This document shows, piece by piece, positions 6,481-14,033 of a stretch of 17,724 nucleotides of DNA (within the stretch, counting starts at the first letter, position 1; each line of letters opens with the position of its first letter). A program made the translations under genes and the position numbers. Source of the stretch: Porphyromonadaceae bacterium UBA7176 (GTDB lineage: Bacteria; Bacteroidota; Bacteroidia; Bacteroidales; Muribaculaceae); assembly GCA_002491245.1 (NCBI GenBank), contig DKVO01000007.1, positions 1 through 17,724 on the forward strand, in the 5' to 3' direction. Under the pieces are notes generated by a model that worked only from the letters and a program-made list of their open reading frames with translations, did no database searches and was not told the origin of the DNA.

Positions 6481-8517
6481 ATGGACTCAAAACTGATGAC
6501 TAAAGCAGCCGACAATATCCGCATTCTGGCTGCGACAATGGTAGAAAAGGCCAAATCAGGCCACCCCGGCGGAGCAATGGGCGGAGCGGACTTTGTCAAT
6601 GTCCTCTATTCGTCGTTTTTGGTAACCGACCCCGACGACCCGACCTGGTTTGCCCGTGACCGATTTTTCCTCGACCCGGGCCATATGTCGCCGATGCTGT
6701 ATTCAGTGCTCGCCCTGACCGGCAAGTACACCGTAGCCGAACTGCAGCAGTTCCGCCAATGGGGATCAGTTACTCCCGGACATCCTGAGGTCGACCCTTC
6801 GCGTGGTATCGAGAACACTTCGGGCCCTCTTGGCCAAGGCCATACTATGGCTGTAGGTTGCGCTATCGCTGAGAGGTTTCTGACAGCCCGTTTCGGCGAT
6901 GTGGTGAGCCATAAGACTTATACATTTATCAGCGACGGAGGTGTGCAGGAAGAGGTTTCGCAGGGTGCCGGACGTATCGCCGGATATCTTGGCCTTTCAA
7001 ATCTGATAATGTTCTACGACTGCAATAAGGTGCAGCTCTCCACTATGGTCGATGCTGTGGATACCGAAGATTATGCAGCTAAATACCGTGCCTGGCACTG
7101 GAACGTGATTGAAATCGACGGCAACGACCCTGTTGCTATCGCCGGTGCCCTCGAGAAGGCGAATGCAGAGACGGAGAAGCCTACCCTCATTATCGGTCAT
7201 ACCGTAATGGGCAAAGGTGTTGTGACAGCCGGTGGCGAGTCGTTCGAAAATCAATGTTCGACCCACGGGCAGCCTTTGAGTAAGAGTGGCGCCGATTATG
7301 CCGCTACAGTGCGCAATCTTGGGGGCGACGTGGAAAATCCGTGGGCTATATCGGCCGAGGTCGAAGAACTCTATGCCCGTCGTAACGAGGAGCTGCGCAA
7401 GATTGTAGCTTCGCGCCGTGCCGCGTATGCAGAGTGGGCTAAGGCTAACGCTGAAAAAGCTGCCGAACTCGAACGTTATATTAAAGGTGAACTTCCGCAT
7501 ATCGACTATACTGCAATCGAGCATAAGGCTAATGTGGCCACCCGTACAGCATCGGCCGACGTTCTCGGCGTCCTTGGTGAGAAGGTCGGCAATATGATAG
7601 TGTCGTCGGCCGACCTTGCCAACAGCGACAAGACCGACGGTTTCCTTAAGAAAACACATGCTTTCGCGCATGGCGATTTCAGCGGAGCATTCCTCCAGGC
7701 CGGTGTGAGTGAGCTTACGATGGCTTGTATCATGAACGGTATATCGCTCCACGGCGGATTGTGGTGTGCGTGTGGAACGTTCTTTGTCTTCTCCGATTAT
7801 ATGAAGCCGGCGATACGTATGTCTGCCCTCATGGAGCAACCGGTTAAATATATATGGAGTCACGATGCATTCCGTGTGGGTGAAGATGGTCCTACCCATG
7901 AGCCTATCGAACAGGAGGCGCAGATACGCCTGCTTGAGTTGATGGATAATTTCGAAGGCCGTCAGGCAATGCTTGTGCTACGCCCGGCCGACTCTGCCGA
8001 AACTTCGGTCGCTTATCAGATGGCTATGGACAACCGCCATGCCCCGACAGGCATCATCCTTTCGCGACAGGATCTCAAGGATCTTCCTGCTCCGGCAGGC
8101 GAAAGCAGGGCCGAAGCCGCCAAAGGGGCTTTGCGCGGTGGCTATACCGTGGTCAAGGCCGCCGGGACACCAGATGTGGTCCTTGTTGCCAATGGATCGG
8201 AAGTGTCGTTGCTTTGCGATGTTGCCGTGCTGCTCGAGGCTGAGGGTATAAAGGCTGATGTAGTCTCAATGCCTTCGATAGGTCTTTTCAACCGCCAGAA
8301 ACAGTCGTACCGCGATAGCGTGTTGCCTTGTGGAGTGCCCCAGTTCGGCCTTACCGCAGGTCTGCCTCTTACAATACGTATGATCAAGGGCTTCAACGGC
8401 GAGGTGTACGGTATGGAACGTTTCGGCGCGTCGGCTCCGTATAAGGTTCTCGACGAGAAGTTCGGCTACACTCCGGCCAATATACTTGGCTGTGTGCGTA
8501 CCATGCTTGGTAAATAA
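6481..8517 (+). CDS. tkt: Transketolase
   Basis: This TPP enzyme moves two-carbon units between sugar phosphates in the non-oxidative pentose phosphate pathway. The 678-aa length is typical. The N-terminal domain has SGHPGGAMGG (H28) and the TPP/metal motif as SDGGVQEEVSQ (S151-D152-G153) instead of the usual GDGCLMEG. This variant is normal in Bacteroidales transketolases as I remember them. The middle domain has E411 in VSELTMA, which activates the TPP aminopyrimidine, and H461-D-A-F-R-V-GEDGPTH, giving H461, D469 and H473, the same numbers as in E. coli TktA as I recall. The ATG at 6481 follows an A-rich leader. In many Bacteroides tkt is followed by rpiB; here a hairpin and a separate gene follow instead, so it appears monocistronic. 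Confidence 0.97.
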   Translation: MDSKLMTKAADNIRILAATMVEKAKSGHPGGAMGGADFVNVLYSSFLVTDPDDPTWFARDRFFLDPGHMSPMLYSVLALTGKYTVAELQQFRQWGSVTPGHPEVDPSRGIENTSGPLGQGHTMAVGCAIAERFLTARFGDVVSHKTYTFISDGGVQEEVSQGAGRIAGYLGLSNLIMFYDCNKVQLSTMVDAVDTEDYAAKYRAWHWNVIEIDGNDPVAIAGALEKANAETEKPTLIIGHTVMGKGVVTAGGESFENQCSTHGQPLSKSGADYAATVRNLGGDVENPWAISAEVEELYARRNEELRKIVASRRAAYAEWAKANAEKAAELERYIKGELPHIDYTAIEHKANVATRTASADVLGVLGEKVGNMIVSSADLANSDKTDGFLKKTHAFAHGDFSGAFLQAGVSELTMACIMNGISLHGGLWCACGTFFVFSDYMKPAIRMSALMEQPVKYIWSHDAFRVGEDGPTHEPIEQEAQIRLLELMDNFEGRQAMLVLRPADSAETSVAYQMAMDNRHAPTGIILSRQDLKDLPAPAGESRAEAAKGALRGGYTVVKAAGTPDVVLVANGSEVSLLCDVAVLLEAEGIKADVVSMPSIGLFNRQKQSYRDSVLPCGVPQFGLTAGLPLTIRMIKGFNGEVYGMERFGASAPYKVLDEKFGYTPANILGCVRTMLGK

Positions 8518-8524
8518 GAGTATT

Positions 8525-8568
8525 AAAAAAACAGCCCGGGATTGGAGTTTGCCCTGTCCGGGCTGTTT
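8525..8568 (+). terminator. Hairpin terminator after transketolase
   Basis: An 11-bp perfect inverted repeat (8529-8539 with 8558-8568, core cagcccgg/ccgggctg) surrounds an 18-nt loop, just 11 nt after the tkt stop. On the plus strand only three T's end the stem. On the minus strand the A7 run at 8525-8531 would give a good U tract, so the signal could act in both directions. The plus-strand stem is GC-rich enough to be credible. Confidence 0.7.
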
Positions 8569-8590
8569 CCGTAAGCGTTAAATTTTTTGG

Positions 8591-8609
8591 TAAAAATGTA
8601 AAATTTTTA
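8591..8609. other. AT-rich dyad upstream of the OmpA-like gene
   Basis: TAAAAAT (8591-8597) and ATTTTTA (8603-8609) form a perfect 7-bp dyad with a 5-nt spacer, in a strongly AT-rich stretch about 35 nt before the proposed -7 box. It could be an UP-like element or regulator site, but such dyads arise easily in AT-rich DNA. Confidence 0.25.
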
Positions 8610-8641
8610 TCATTTTAAGTTATCAAATGAAAAAAAAGTAG

Positions 8642-8649
8642 TAATTTAG
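8642..8649 (+). promoter_or_regulatory. Tentative -7 element of the OmpA-like gene
   Basis: TAATTTAG is one base from TAnnTTTG and would place the transcript start near 8656, about 47 nt before the ATG. No TTTG lies at the expected -33 spacing. A promoter must exist here because a terminator precedes the gene, but the exact box is uncertain. Confidence 0.35.
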
Positions 8650-8702
8650 CGCTCAAATTTGTGCAGTAAAAAATAACATTCATCAATAATCAGCTAAACT
8701 CT

Positions 8703-9902
8703 ATGAAAAAAGCTACTATCATCGCATGCGCGTGTGCCCTTGCTATGGGTATTGCAGCCGATGCCCAGGAGGCTGCTCAGGAGCTGCAATACCAGCCCGA
8801 TCCCTCTCAGGGTGTTTTGCTTAATCGCATGAAAGACAATTGGTTCATCACCGCTGAAGGTGGTGCCAGCTTCTATGTGGCCTCCAACGGCGTACACCGT
8901 GCCGTTGCCGACCGCTTCATGCCCGCCGCTTCTCTCTATGCCGGTAAATGGTTCTCGCCCGTATTCGGCGGCCGTTTCGGTGTGAGCTACCTCGGCCTCA
9001 AAGGTCTTTCGAAAGACGGCAGTGTAGTCGGTGCCCAGCACGAAATGGTCAACGGTTACTACAAAACCAAATATGCCGAAGTTGGTCCGGTATTCGACCT
9101 TATGGTTAACCTTACCAACTGGTGGTGCGGCTACAAACCCGGCCGTGTCTACAATGCTACCGTATATGCTGGTTCGGGTGCTTACTTCACCTTCACCAAG
9201 CACTACGACAGCAAAGGTAACAGCGAGGGTTACAAAGGTGCCCACAACGACATCATCCCCCTCCGTGCCGGTATCATCAACTCTTTCCGCGTAAGCGACC
9301 AGATGCAGATCTCTCTTGATCTCCGCGCTACCGGTCTTTCTGACGTTGCCGCTACAACCATCAACCGCAAAGGTCTTGCTCTCCAGGGCTTCCTTGGCGT
9401 AACTTACAACTTCAAGAAACGCGATTGGGAAGCACCCGTTGTGCCCATCATCCCCGAGCCCGAAAACTGCGACGCACTCCGTGCCCGTCTCGCAGCTGCC
9501 GATGCACGTATCGCCGACCTCGAGCAGCAGCTCAAAGACTGCCTCAACCGTCCTGTTGAGACTGTTGCAGCTCCTGCTGGTCCCCTCGCTACTGTATACT
9601 ATCCCATCGGCGTATCGCGTCTGAGCCGCGAAAATCAGCGCGTGGTTAAAGCCATCGCTTACGTGATGACTCAGAGCGGTAAGAAATACACCGTAACCGG
9701 TTGGGCCGATAACTACACCGGCAACGACAACATCAACATGCGTCTGCGCAAAAACCGTGCAGAAGGCGTTGCCAAACTTCTCAAACGCAATGGCGTATCT
9801 GAGAGCCAGCTTACCGTTACCACCAACAATGGTAACCTCAGCGACCTCGGTGAGAAGTGCGTAGCACTTGACCGTGCCGTAACTATCGAAGAGAACAAAT
9901 AA
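8703..9902 (+). CDS. OmpA-family outer membrane protein with peptidoglycan-binding domain
   Basis: This is an envelope-anchoring outer membrane protein of the abundant Bacteroidales OmpA-like type. The 399-aa product has a signal peptide (MKKATIIACACALAMGIAADA). An N-terminal domain to about residue 240 has alternating, aromatic-rich strands, as in an OmpA beta-barrel. A Pro-rich linker (APVVPIIPEPE) follows, then a short coiled coil (ALRARLAAADARIADLEQQL) flanked by C256 and C280. The C-terminal OmpA/MotB domain, about 295-399, has GWADNYTGND with D336 and N345-x-x-L-x-x-x-R352-A-x-x-V, the D and R expected to hold the diaminopimelate of peptidoglycan. Codon use is very uniform (GGT, GCC, AAC, CTC, CGT), unlike its neighbours, and hairpins lie on both sides, which fits high, independent expression. 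The N-terminal barrel is inferred from pattern. Confidence 0.92.
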   Translation: MKKATIIACACALAMGIAADAQEAAQELQYQPDPSQGVLLNRMKDNWFITAEGGASFYVASNGVHRAVADRFMPAASLYAGKWFSPVFGGRFGVSYLGLKGLSKDGSVVGAQHEMVNGYYKTKYAEVGPVFDLMVNLTNWWCGYKPGRVYNATVYAGSGAYFTFTKHYDSKGNSEGYKGAHNDIIPLRAGIINSFRVSDQMQISLDLRATGLSDVAATTINRKGLALQGFLGVTYNFKKRDWEAPVVPIIPEPENCDALRARLAAADARIADLEQQLKDCLNRPVETVAAPAGPLATVYYPIGVSRLSRENQRVVKAIAYVMTQSGKKYTVTGWADNYTGNDNINMRLRKNRAEGVAKLLKRNGVSESQLTVTTNNGNLSDLGEKCVALDRAVTIEENK

Positions 9903-9917
9903 TCGTCTCCAACGATA

Positions 9918-9960
9918 ACAACAAAAGAGCTGCTCCTTAATGGGGCGGCTCTTTTGTTGT
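9918..9960 (+). terminator. Strong bidirectional-looking hairpin after the OmpA-like gene
   Basis: The arms 9918-9936 and 9942-9960 pair over 19 bp (two G-U wobbles) around the 5-nt loop TTAAT. The right arm ends CTCTTTTGTTGT, giving a T-rich tail; the left arm has the matching A-rich start. It begins 16 nt after the stop codon and is the strongest terminator in the window. Confidence 0.85.
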
Positions 9961-10042
9961 GTGTCATGGTTTGTTAAAACAAATTCAAATCCACACACTT
10001 GGTCTTTTTTTAACGCTTTATTGCCGAAGTGGCGTGCTACGG

Positions 10043-10073
10043 TTTCAAAATTCATAAAAATTCACTAATTTTG
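10043..10073 (+). promoter_or_regulatory. Promoter of the asd operon
   Basis: TAATTTTG at 10066-10073 is an exact TAnnTTTG match, with TTTC at 10043-10046 as an imperfect -33 box 19 nt upstream. Transcription near 10080 would leave about 15 nt before the ATG at 10095, so an earlier in-frame ATG at 10029 would not be transcribed. Confidence 0.65.
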
Positions 10074-10094
10074 CAGACTAAAACAAAGGCGAAA

Positions 10095-11105
10095 ATGAAA
10101 ATAGCAATTGTTGGCGCGTCAGGAGCTGTCGGCCAGGAGTTTATAGATGTATTGAATACAATCGACATGCCGGTCGATGAGCTTCGTCTTTTCGGTTCGG
10201 AGCGCAGTGCCGGCCGCACGTACGTGTTTCGCGGAGAAGAGACGCAGCCTGTGAAGGTATTGGGTGAAAATCCTCTTGATTTCAAGGATATAGATTTTGC
10301 ATTCGTATCTGCCGGAGGCGATGTGTCTAAGGAATACGCATCTATGATAACTGCATTCGGAGCTACGATGATCGACAATAGCAGCGCTTTCCGTATGGAT
10401 GCCGATGTACCCCTGGTTGTGCCCGAGGTAAATGGCGCCGATGCGCTGGATGCTCCGCGCGGCATTATCGCAAACCCGAATTGCACTACGATACAGATGG
10501 TTGTCGCCCTCAAGCCAATCAATGACTTGTCGGCCATCCGCCGTGTGCACGTGGCTACATATCAGGCTGCGAGCGGAGCCGGAGCTACCGGTATGGAGGA
10601 GCTGCGTCAACAGACCCGGCAGATTGTTGCCGGCGAAGAGGTGACCAATAAAAAGTTTGTGAGCCAGTTGGCGATGAATTTGATTCCCCACATCGATACG
10701 TTTACCGACAATGGTTATACGCGAGAGGAGATGAAGATGCATTTTGAGACTAAAAAAATTATGCATTCGCCCGGTCTCGAGGTGAGTGCGACTTGCGTGC
10801 GAGTCCCTGTCGAACGTGCTCACAGTGAGGCTATATGGGTTGAGACAGAAGAGCCGGTGAGTGTGGAAGATGCACGACGTGCCTTTGCAGCGGCAGAGGG
10901 AGTGGTGCTTGAAGACCGCCTTGAGCCGCTCGGCTATCCGATGCCTCTCTTCGTCGCCGGAAGCGACCCCGTGTATGTGGGCCGTGTGCGTGCCGACCTT
11001 GCAAATCCTAATGGCTTGTCGTTCTGGACTGTTTCTGACCAGATACGCAAAGGCGCGGCTCTCAATGCCGTGCAGATAGCCCGATATATACTCGACCATA
11101 GATGA
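10095..11105 (+). CDS. asd: Aspartate-semialdehyde dehydrogenase
   Basis: The enzyme makes aspartate 4-semialdehyde from aspartyl phosphate with NADPH, the branch point to lysine/diaminopimelate, threonine and methionine. The 336-aa product starts with the Rossmann motif MKIAIVGASGAVGQEF (GASGAVG, 7-13). It has the catalytic cysteine in NPNCTT (C130), the loop AASGAGATG near 160-168 and a catalytic histidine in AHSEAIW (H243). The length is typical. The start at 10095 is preferred over an in-frame ATG 66 nt upstream because it begins the nucleotide-binding strand and follows the promoter at normal distance. It heads a seven-gene co-directional series; its TGA overlaps the antiporter ATG by 4 nt. 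Confidence 0.95.
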   Translation: MKIAIVGASGAVGQEFIDVLNTIDMPVDELRLFGSERSAGRTYVFRGEETQPVKVLGENPLDFKDIDFAFVSAGGDVSKEYASMITAFGATMIDNSSAFRMDADVPLVVPEVNGADALDAPRGIIANPNCTTIQMVVALKPINDLSAIRRVHVATYQAASGAGATGMEELRQQTRQIVAGEEVTNKKFVSQLAMNLIPHIDTFTDNGYTREEMKMHFETKKIMHSPGLEVSATCVRVPVERAHSEAIWVETEEPVSVEDARRAFAAAEGVVLEDRLEPLGYPMPLFVAGSDPVYVGRVRADLANPNGLSFWTVSDQIRKGAALNAVQIARYILDHR

Positions 11106-13225
11106 TTCCTCTCGCGCAAGCCCTGGTGACGCAGCCGGTGCAGATATTCTTTATCGTGCTGGCCATCATCCTTTTTGCGCCTTTGCTCCTCAATAAACTC
11201 AAGATACCGCATATCATCGGCATGATTGTGGCCGGTGTCGTGATCGGCCCTTACGGCTTCAATGTGCTCGACAACGACTCTTCCTTTGCCATTTTCGGGC
11301 AGGTGGGACTGCTGTACCTTATGTTTCTCGCCGGTCTTGAAATCGACATGTACCATTTGCGGCTCAATCTTGGCCGTGGTCTATCGTTCGGCATATTGAC
11401 ATTGTTGATACCTCTCGCGATGGGAGTCCTGTCGAGCGTGTATCTGCTCGGCCTCGATTGGGCGACATCTTTTCTTCTCGGTGCGATGTATGCCTCTCAT
11501 ACACTTCTTGCCTATCCGGTCGCAGCCCGTTTCGGCATTACCAAGGCGCCGGCTGTGCTCATGGCCATAGTCGGCACTATAATCGCCGTTATCGGTGCGC
11601 TGCTTGTGCTGGCGGCTACGGTGAGCGTGCGTAAAGAAGGGTATTTCAATGTCGCTGCCATAGGGCTTTTGATGCTACGTCTTGTAGTGTGGGTTGTGTC
11701 GTTGCTTTATCTCTACCCCAGGCTTACACGATACTTTTTCAAGAAGTCGGCCGACAAGGTGACGCAGTATGTCTTCGTGCTTGTCCTTGTTTTTTTTGCA
11801 GCATGTTCGGCCCAGTATATAGGCCTTGAGCCTGTGTTGGGTGCGTTCTTTGCCGGGTTGCTGCTCAACCGTTATATCCCGATCGCATCGCCCTTGATGA
11901 GCTCGATAGAGTTTGTGGGCAACGCGATGTTCATTCCCTATTTCCTTATCAGTGTCGGGATGATGATCAATGTGCGGGTCTTCGGTGATACTTCCACCCT
12001 TGGCGTGGCGTCGGTGATGCTTGCTGTCGCACTGGTGAGCAAGTGGCTGCCGGCGTGGATTGCCCAACGCGGCAATGGTTTCGGGGCTGAAAGCCGTAAT
12101 GTGATGTTCGGTCTTACGGCAGCGCATACAGCGGTGGCTCTTGCCGTGGTGTCGGTCGGCTACCAGCTCGAGATGTTCGACGAGCGTATACTCAACAGTA
12201 CTATCGCGGTGATTCTTGTCACCTGTGGTGTGGCACCATTGATAACATCGGGGGCTGCGGCAAAGTTGAAGGTGCGGATGATGGACGAGGATCCCGACCA
12301 TGTATCCGGTAAGAAACAACGCAACAACAATACCCTTATCGGTGTGGCAAATCCACTGACCACTGCTGCTCTGGTGGAGATGGCAGTCTTGATGCGCAAT
12401 ACCAGAGGTACGCACCAGTTCTATGCCCTGCATGTGCGCAACGACAACAGTCCGGCGGCGAAGGCACTGTCGCGCAATTCGCTGGAAACTGCCCGTCGGA
12501 CTGCCGCCGCCGCCGACACATATGTGGAAACGCTTGACCGTTACGATCTCAATACAGTTACAGGTGTCCTCAATGCAATCGAGGAGCGCGATATTACGGA
12601 GATTTTGCTCGGCATGCACCGCCGCGCAACGGTGATAGATTCGTTTTTCGGCAATAAGGTGGAGCAACTGCTCAGGGCTACAAACCGCATGGTCATGATC
12701 TCGCGTTGTTTTATCCCGTGCGGAACCATCACAAGAGTTGTGGTGTGGGTGCCGGCCGATGCTCAGTATGAGACAGGATTTAACCGTTGGGTGCGAGCGT
12801 TGTCGCGTCTGACCCGTCAGGTCGGATGTCGTATCATATTCTGCTGCCCGTCCGAAGTGCAACCATTGATCCGTGGTGTGATTTATTCCGAGAATTATGG
12901 CATAAGATGCGAATTCCGTACCACGGAAGGATGGGACGATATGATAATATTGTCGAATCAGGTCCTCGACGACGATTTGTTTGTCATCATCGGGGCACGG
13001 GCACAGTCAGTTTCGTACCGTTCGGAAATGGCCGAGTTGCCGTCGTTCCTCCAGCGGTATTTCTCGCGCAATAATCTCATGATGATTTACCCCGAGCAGT
13101 TCGGCGAGGCCCCGGTGCTGACATCGTTTACCGACCCGTTGTCGTCCGATATCGCCGCCGGATCGTCGGCTCTGGTATTGTCGCTGCGTAAAGTGGCGTG
13201 GCGGATTTTGCGAATTTTAAGATGA
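11102..13225 (+). CDS. Cation:proton antiporter (CPA2 family) with C-terminal Usp-like region
   Basis: This inner-membrane protein probably exchanges Na+ or K+ for protons. The 707-aa product has about 12 membrane segments in residues 1-395, starting IFFIVLAIILFAPLLL. LKIPHIIGMIVAGVVIGP (about 35-53) and LLYLMFLAGLEIDM (about 70-83) are hallmark CPA2 motifs. The ion-site helix reads GAMYASHTLLAYPVAARFG. LEPVLGAFFAGLLLNRY is also typical, but the final position is Asn-Arg-Tyr rather than the acidic residue often seen in Kef-type proteins, so the ion preference is unclear. Residues 396-707 are cytosolic, with patterns (HVRNDNSPAAKALSR, ERDITEILLGMHRR) resembling one or two universal stress protein domains, which may sense nucleotides. 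ATGA overlaps at both ends tie it to asd and the methyltransferase, though no functional link to either is evident. Confidence 0.9.
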   Translation: MIPLAQALVTQPVQIFFIVLAIILFAPLLLNKLKIPHIIGMIVAGVVIGPYGFNVLDNDSSFAIFGQVGLLYLMFLAGLEIDMYHLRLNLGRGLSFGILTLLIPLAMGVLSSVYLLGLDWATSFLLGAMYASHTLLAYPVAARFGITKAPAVLMAIVGTIIAVIGALLVLAATVSVRKEGYFNVAAIGLLMLRLVVWVVSLLYLYPRLTRYFFKKSADKVTQYVFVLVLVFFAACSAQYIGLEPVLGAFFAGLLLNRYIPIASPLMSSIEFVGNAMFIPYFLISVGMMINVRVFGDTSTLGVASVMLAVALVSKWLPAWIAQRGNGFGAESRNVMFGLTAAHTAVALAVVSVGYQLEMFDERILNSTIAVILVTCGVAPLITSGAAAKLKVRMMDEDPDHVSGKKQRNNNTLIGVANPLTTAALVEMAVLMRNTRGTHQFYALHVRNDNSPAAKALSRNSLETARRTAAAADTYVETLDRYDLNTVTGVLNAIEERDITEILLGMHRRATVIDSFFGNKVEQLLRATNRMVMISRCFIPCGTITRVVVWVPADAQYETGFNRWVRALSRLTRQVGCRIIFCCPSEVQPLIRGVIYSENYGIRCEFRTTEGWDDMIILSNQVLDDDLFVIIGARAQSVSYRSEMAELPSFLQRYFSRNNLMMIYPEQFGEAPVLTSFTDPLSSDIAAGSSALVLSLRKVAWRILRILR

Positions 13226-14013
13226 ACAAAATAGAAATATCAAGTCTCGACGACGAACGCGTACTACCGTTCGCTTCCCTTACCGACAGACAGTTGCGTT
13301 CTGTTGCCGGTTTGATAATTGTCGAGAGTCCGAAGGTGATACTGTCGGCCCTCGAGGCCGGCATCGAACCTGTCGCGTTGCTGTGCGAGCATCGCCATAT
13401 CGAAGGTGATGCGTCAGAGATAATTGCGCGTTGTCCGGAGATGCCTGTGTATACCGGCCCGAGAGAACTGCTGGCATCTCTGACGGGCTATCAGCTCACC
13501 AGGGGCGTGTTGTGTGCCATGCGCAGGCCGCAACAGCCAACCTTGGCAGATATCTGCAGAGATGCGAGCCGGATAACCGTAATCGACGGCGTCTGCGACA
13601 CCACCAATATCGGCGCGATATTCCGTTCGGCAGCAGCACTGGGGATCGATGGCTTGGTATTGACTCCGACATCGTGCGATCCGCTCAACCGCCGGGCCAT
13701 CCGGGTGTCGATGGGCACGGTATTCAAGTTGCCGTGGTGTATGGCATCTGGAGATACTTACAGTGCTTTGCGTGCACAGGGTTTTAAAATTGCAGCTCTT
13801 GCCCTGAGCGAAGATAGTGTGTCTGTCGACGACCCGGCGCTTCTGGCCGAGCCTCGTCTGGCTCTTGTGCTCGGCACTGAGGGTGACGGTTTGTCGCACC
13901 AGGCAATCGACGGGGCAGACTATGTGGCCCGTATACCGATGAGCCGTGGAGTCGATAGTCTCAACGTTGCGGCGGCATCGGCTGTCGCTTTTTATGTTGC
14001 CGGCAGGAGGTGA
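13222..14013 (+). CDS. SpoU/TrmH-family RNA 2'-O-methyltransferase
   Basis: This knotted SAM-dependent enzyme methylates ribose 2'-OH in tRNA or rRNA. The 263-aa product has all three SpoU motifs: N129-x-x-x-x-x-R135 in NIGAIFRSA, the middle motif VLGTEGDGL (G218-T-E220), and the C-terminal S246-L-N248-V-A-A-A knot motif. RVSMGTVFKLP between them is typical. About 100 N-terminal residues (VESPKVILSALEAG, LLCEH) form a substrate-binding domain like that of TrmH/RlmB relatives. The frame is open to an ATG at 13198, but the start at 13222 makes an ATGA overlap with the antiporter stop, like other junctions here. The exact target nucleotide cannot be assigned from sequence. Confidence 0.92.
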   Translation: MNKIEISSLDDERVLPFASLTDRQLRSVAGLIIVESPKVILSALEAGIEPVALLCEHRHIEGDASEIIARCPEMPVYTGPRELLASLTGYQLTRGVLCAMRRPQQPTLADICRDASRITVIDGVCDTTNIGAIFRSAAALGIDGLVLTPTSCDPLNRRAIRVSMGTVFKLPWCMASGDTYSALRAQGFKIAALALSEDSVSVDDPALLAEPRLALVLGTEGDGLSHQAIDGADYVARIPMSRGVDSLNVAAASAVAFYVAGRR

Positions 14014-14021
14014 TAATGTAA
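14005..14021 (+). other. Near-perfect Shine-Dalgarno followed by a start-stop (ATG-TAA)
   Basis: AGGAGGTGAT (14005-14014) is a near-full complement of the 16S 3' end and includes the methyltransferase stop codon. After 5 nt from the GGAGG comes ATG at 14016-14018, directly followed by TAA at 14019-14021. The real start of the next gene, at 14034, is 12 nt further on. Bacteroidetes rarely use Shine-Dalgarno pairing, so it may be chance from the codons Gly-Arg-Arg-stop, or it may influence re-initiation. Confidence 0.3.
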
Positions 14022-14033
14022 ATTTTTTTGATT

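Noticed and set aside
8694..10055. Long antisense open frame (453 aa) across the OmpA-like gene
   Set aside because: It runs straight through the strong terminator and the next promoter, has no recognisable motif, and is explained by the strict codon bias of the plus-strand gene, which removes stops from the opposite frame.
10029..10094. 22-residue N-terminal extension of asd
   Set aside because: It covers the promoter, and the Rossmann strand starts exactly at the ATG at 10095.
11675..12862. Antisense open frame of 395 aa opposite the antiporter
   Set aside because: Composition (His, Arg, Cys rich) is typical of a shadow frame; the plus strand codes for a clear membrane protein.
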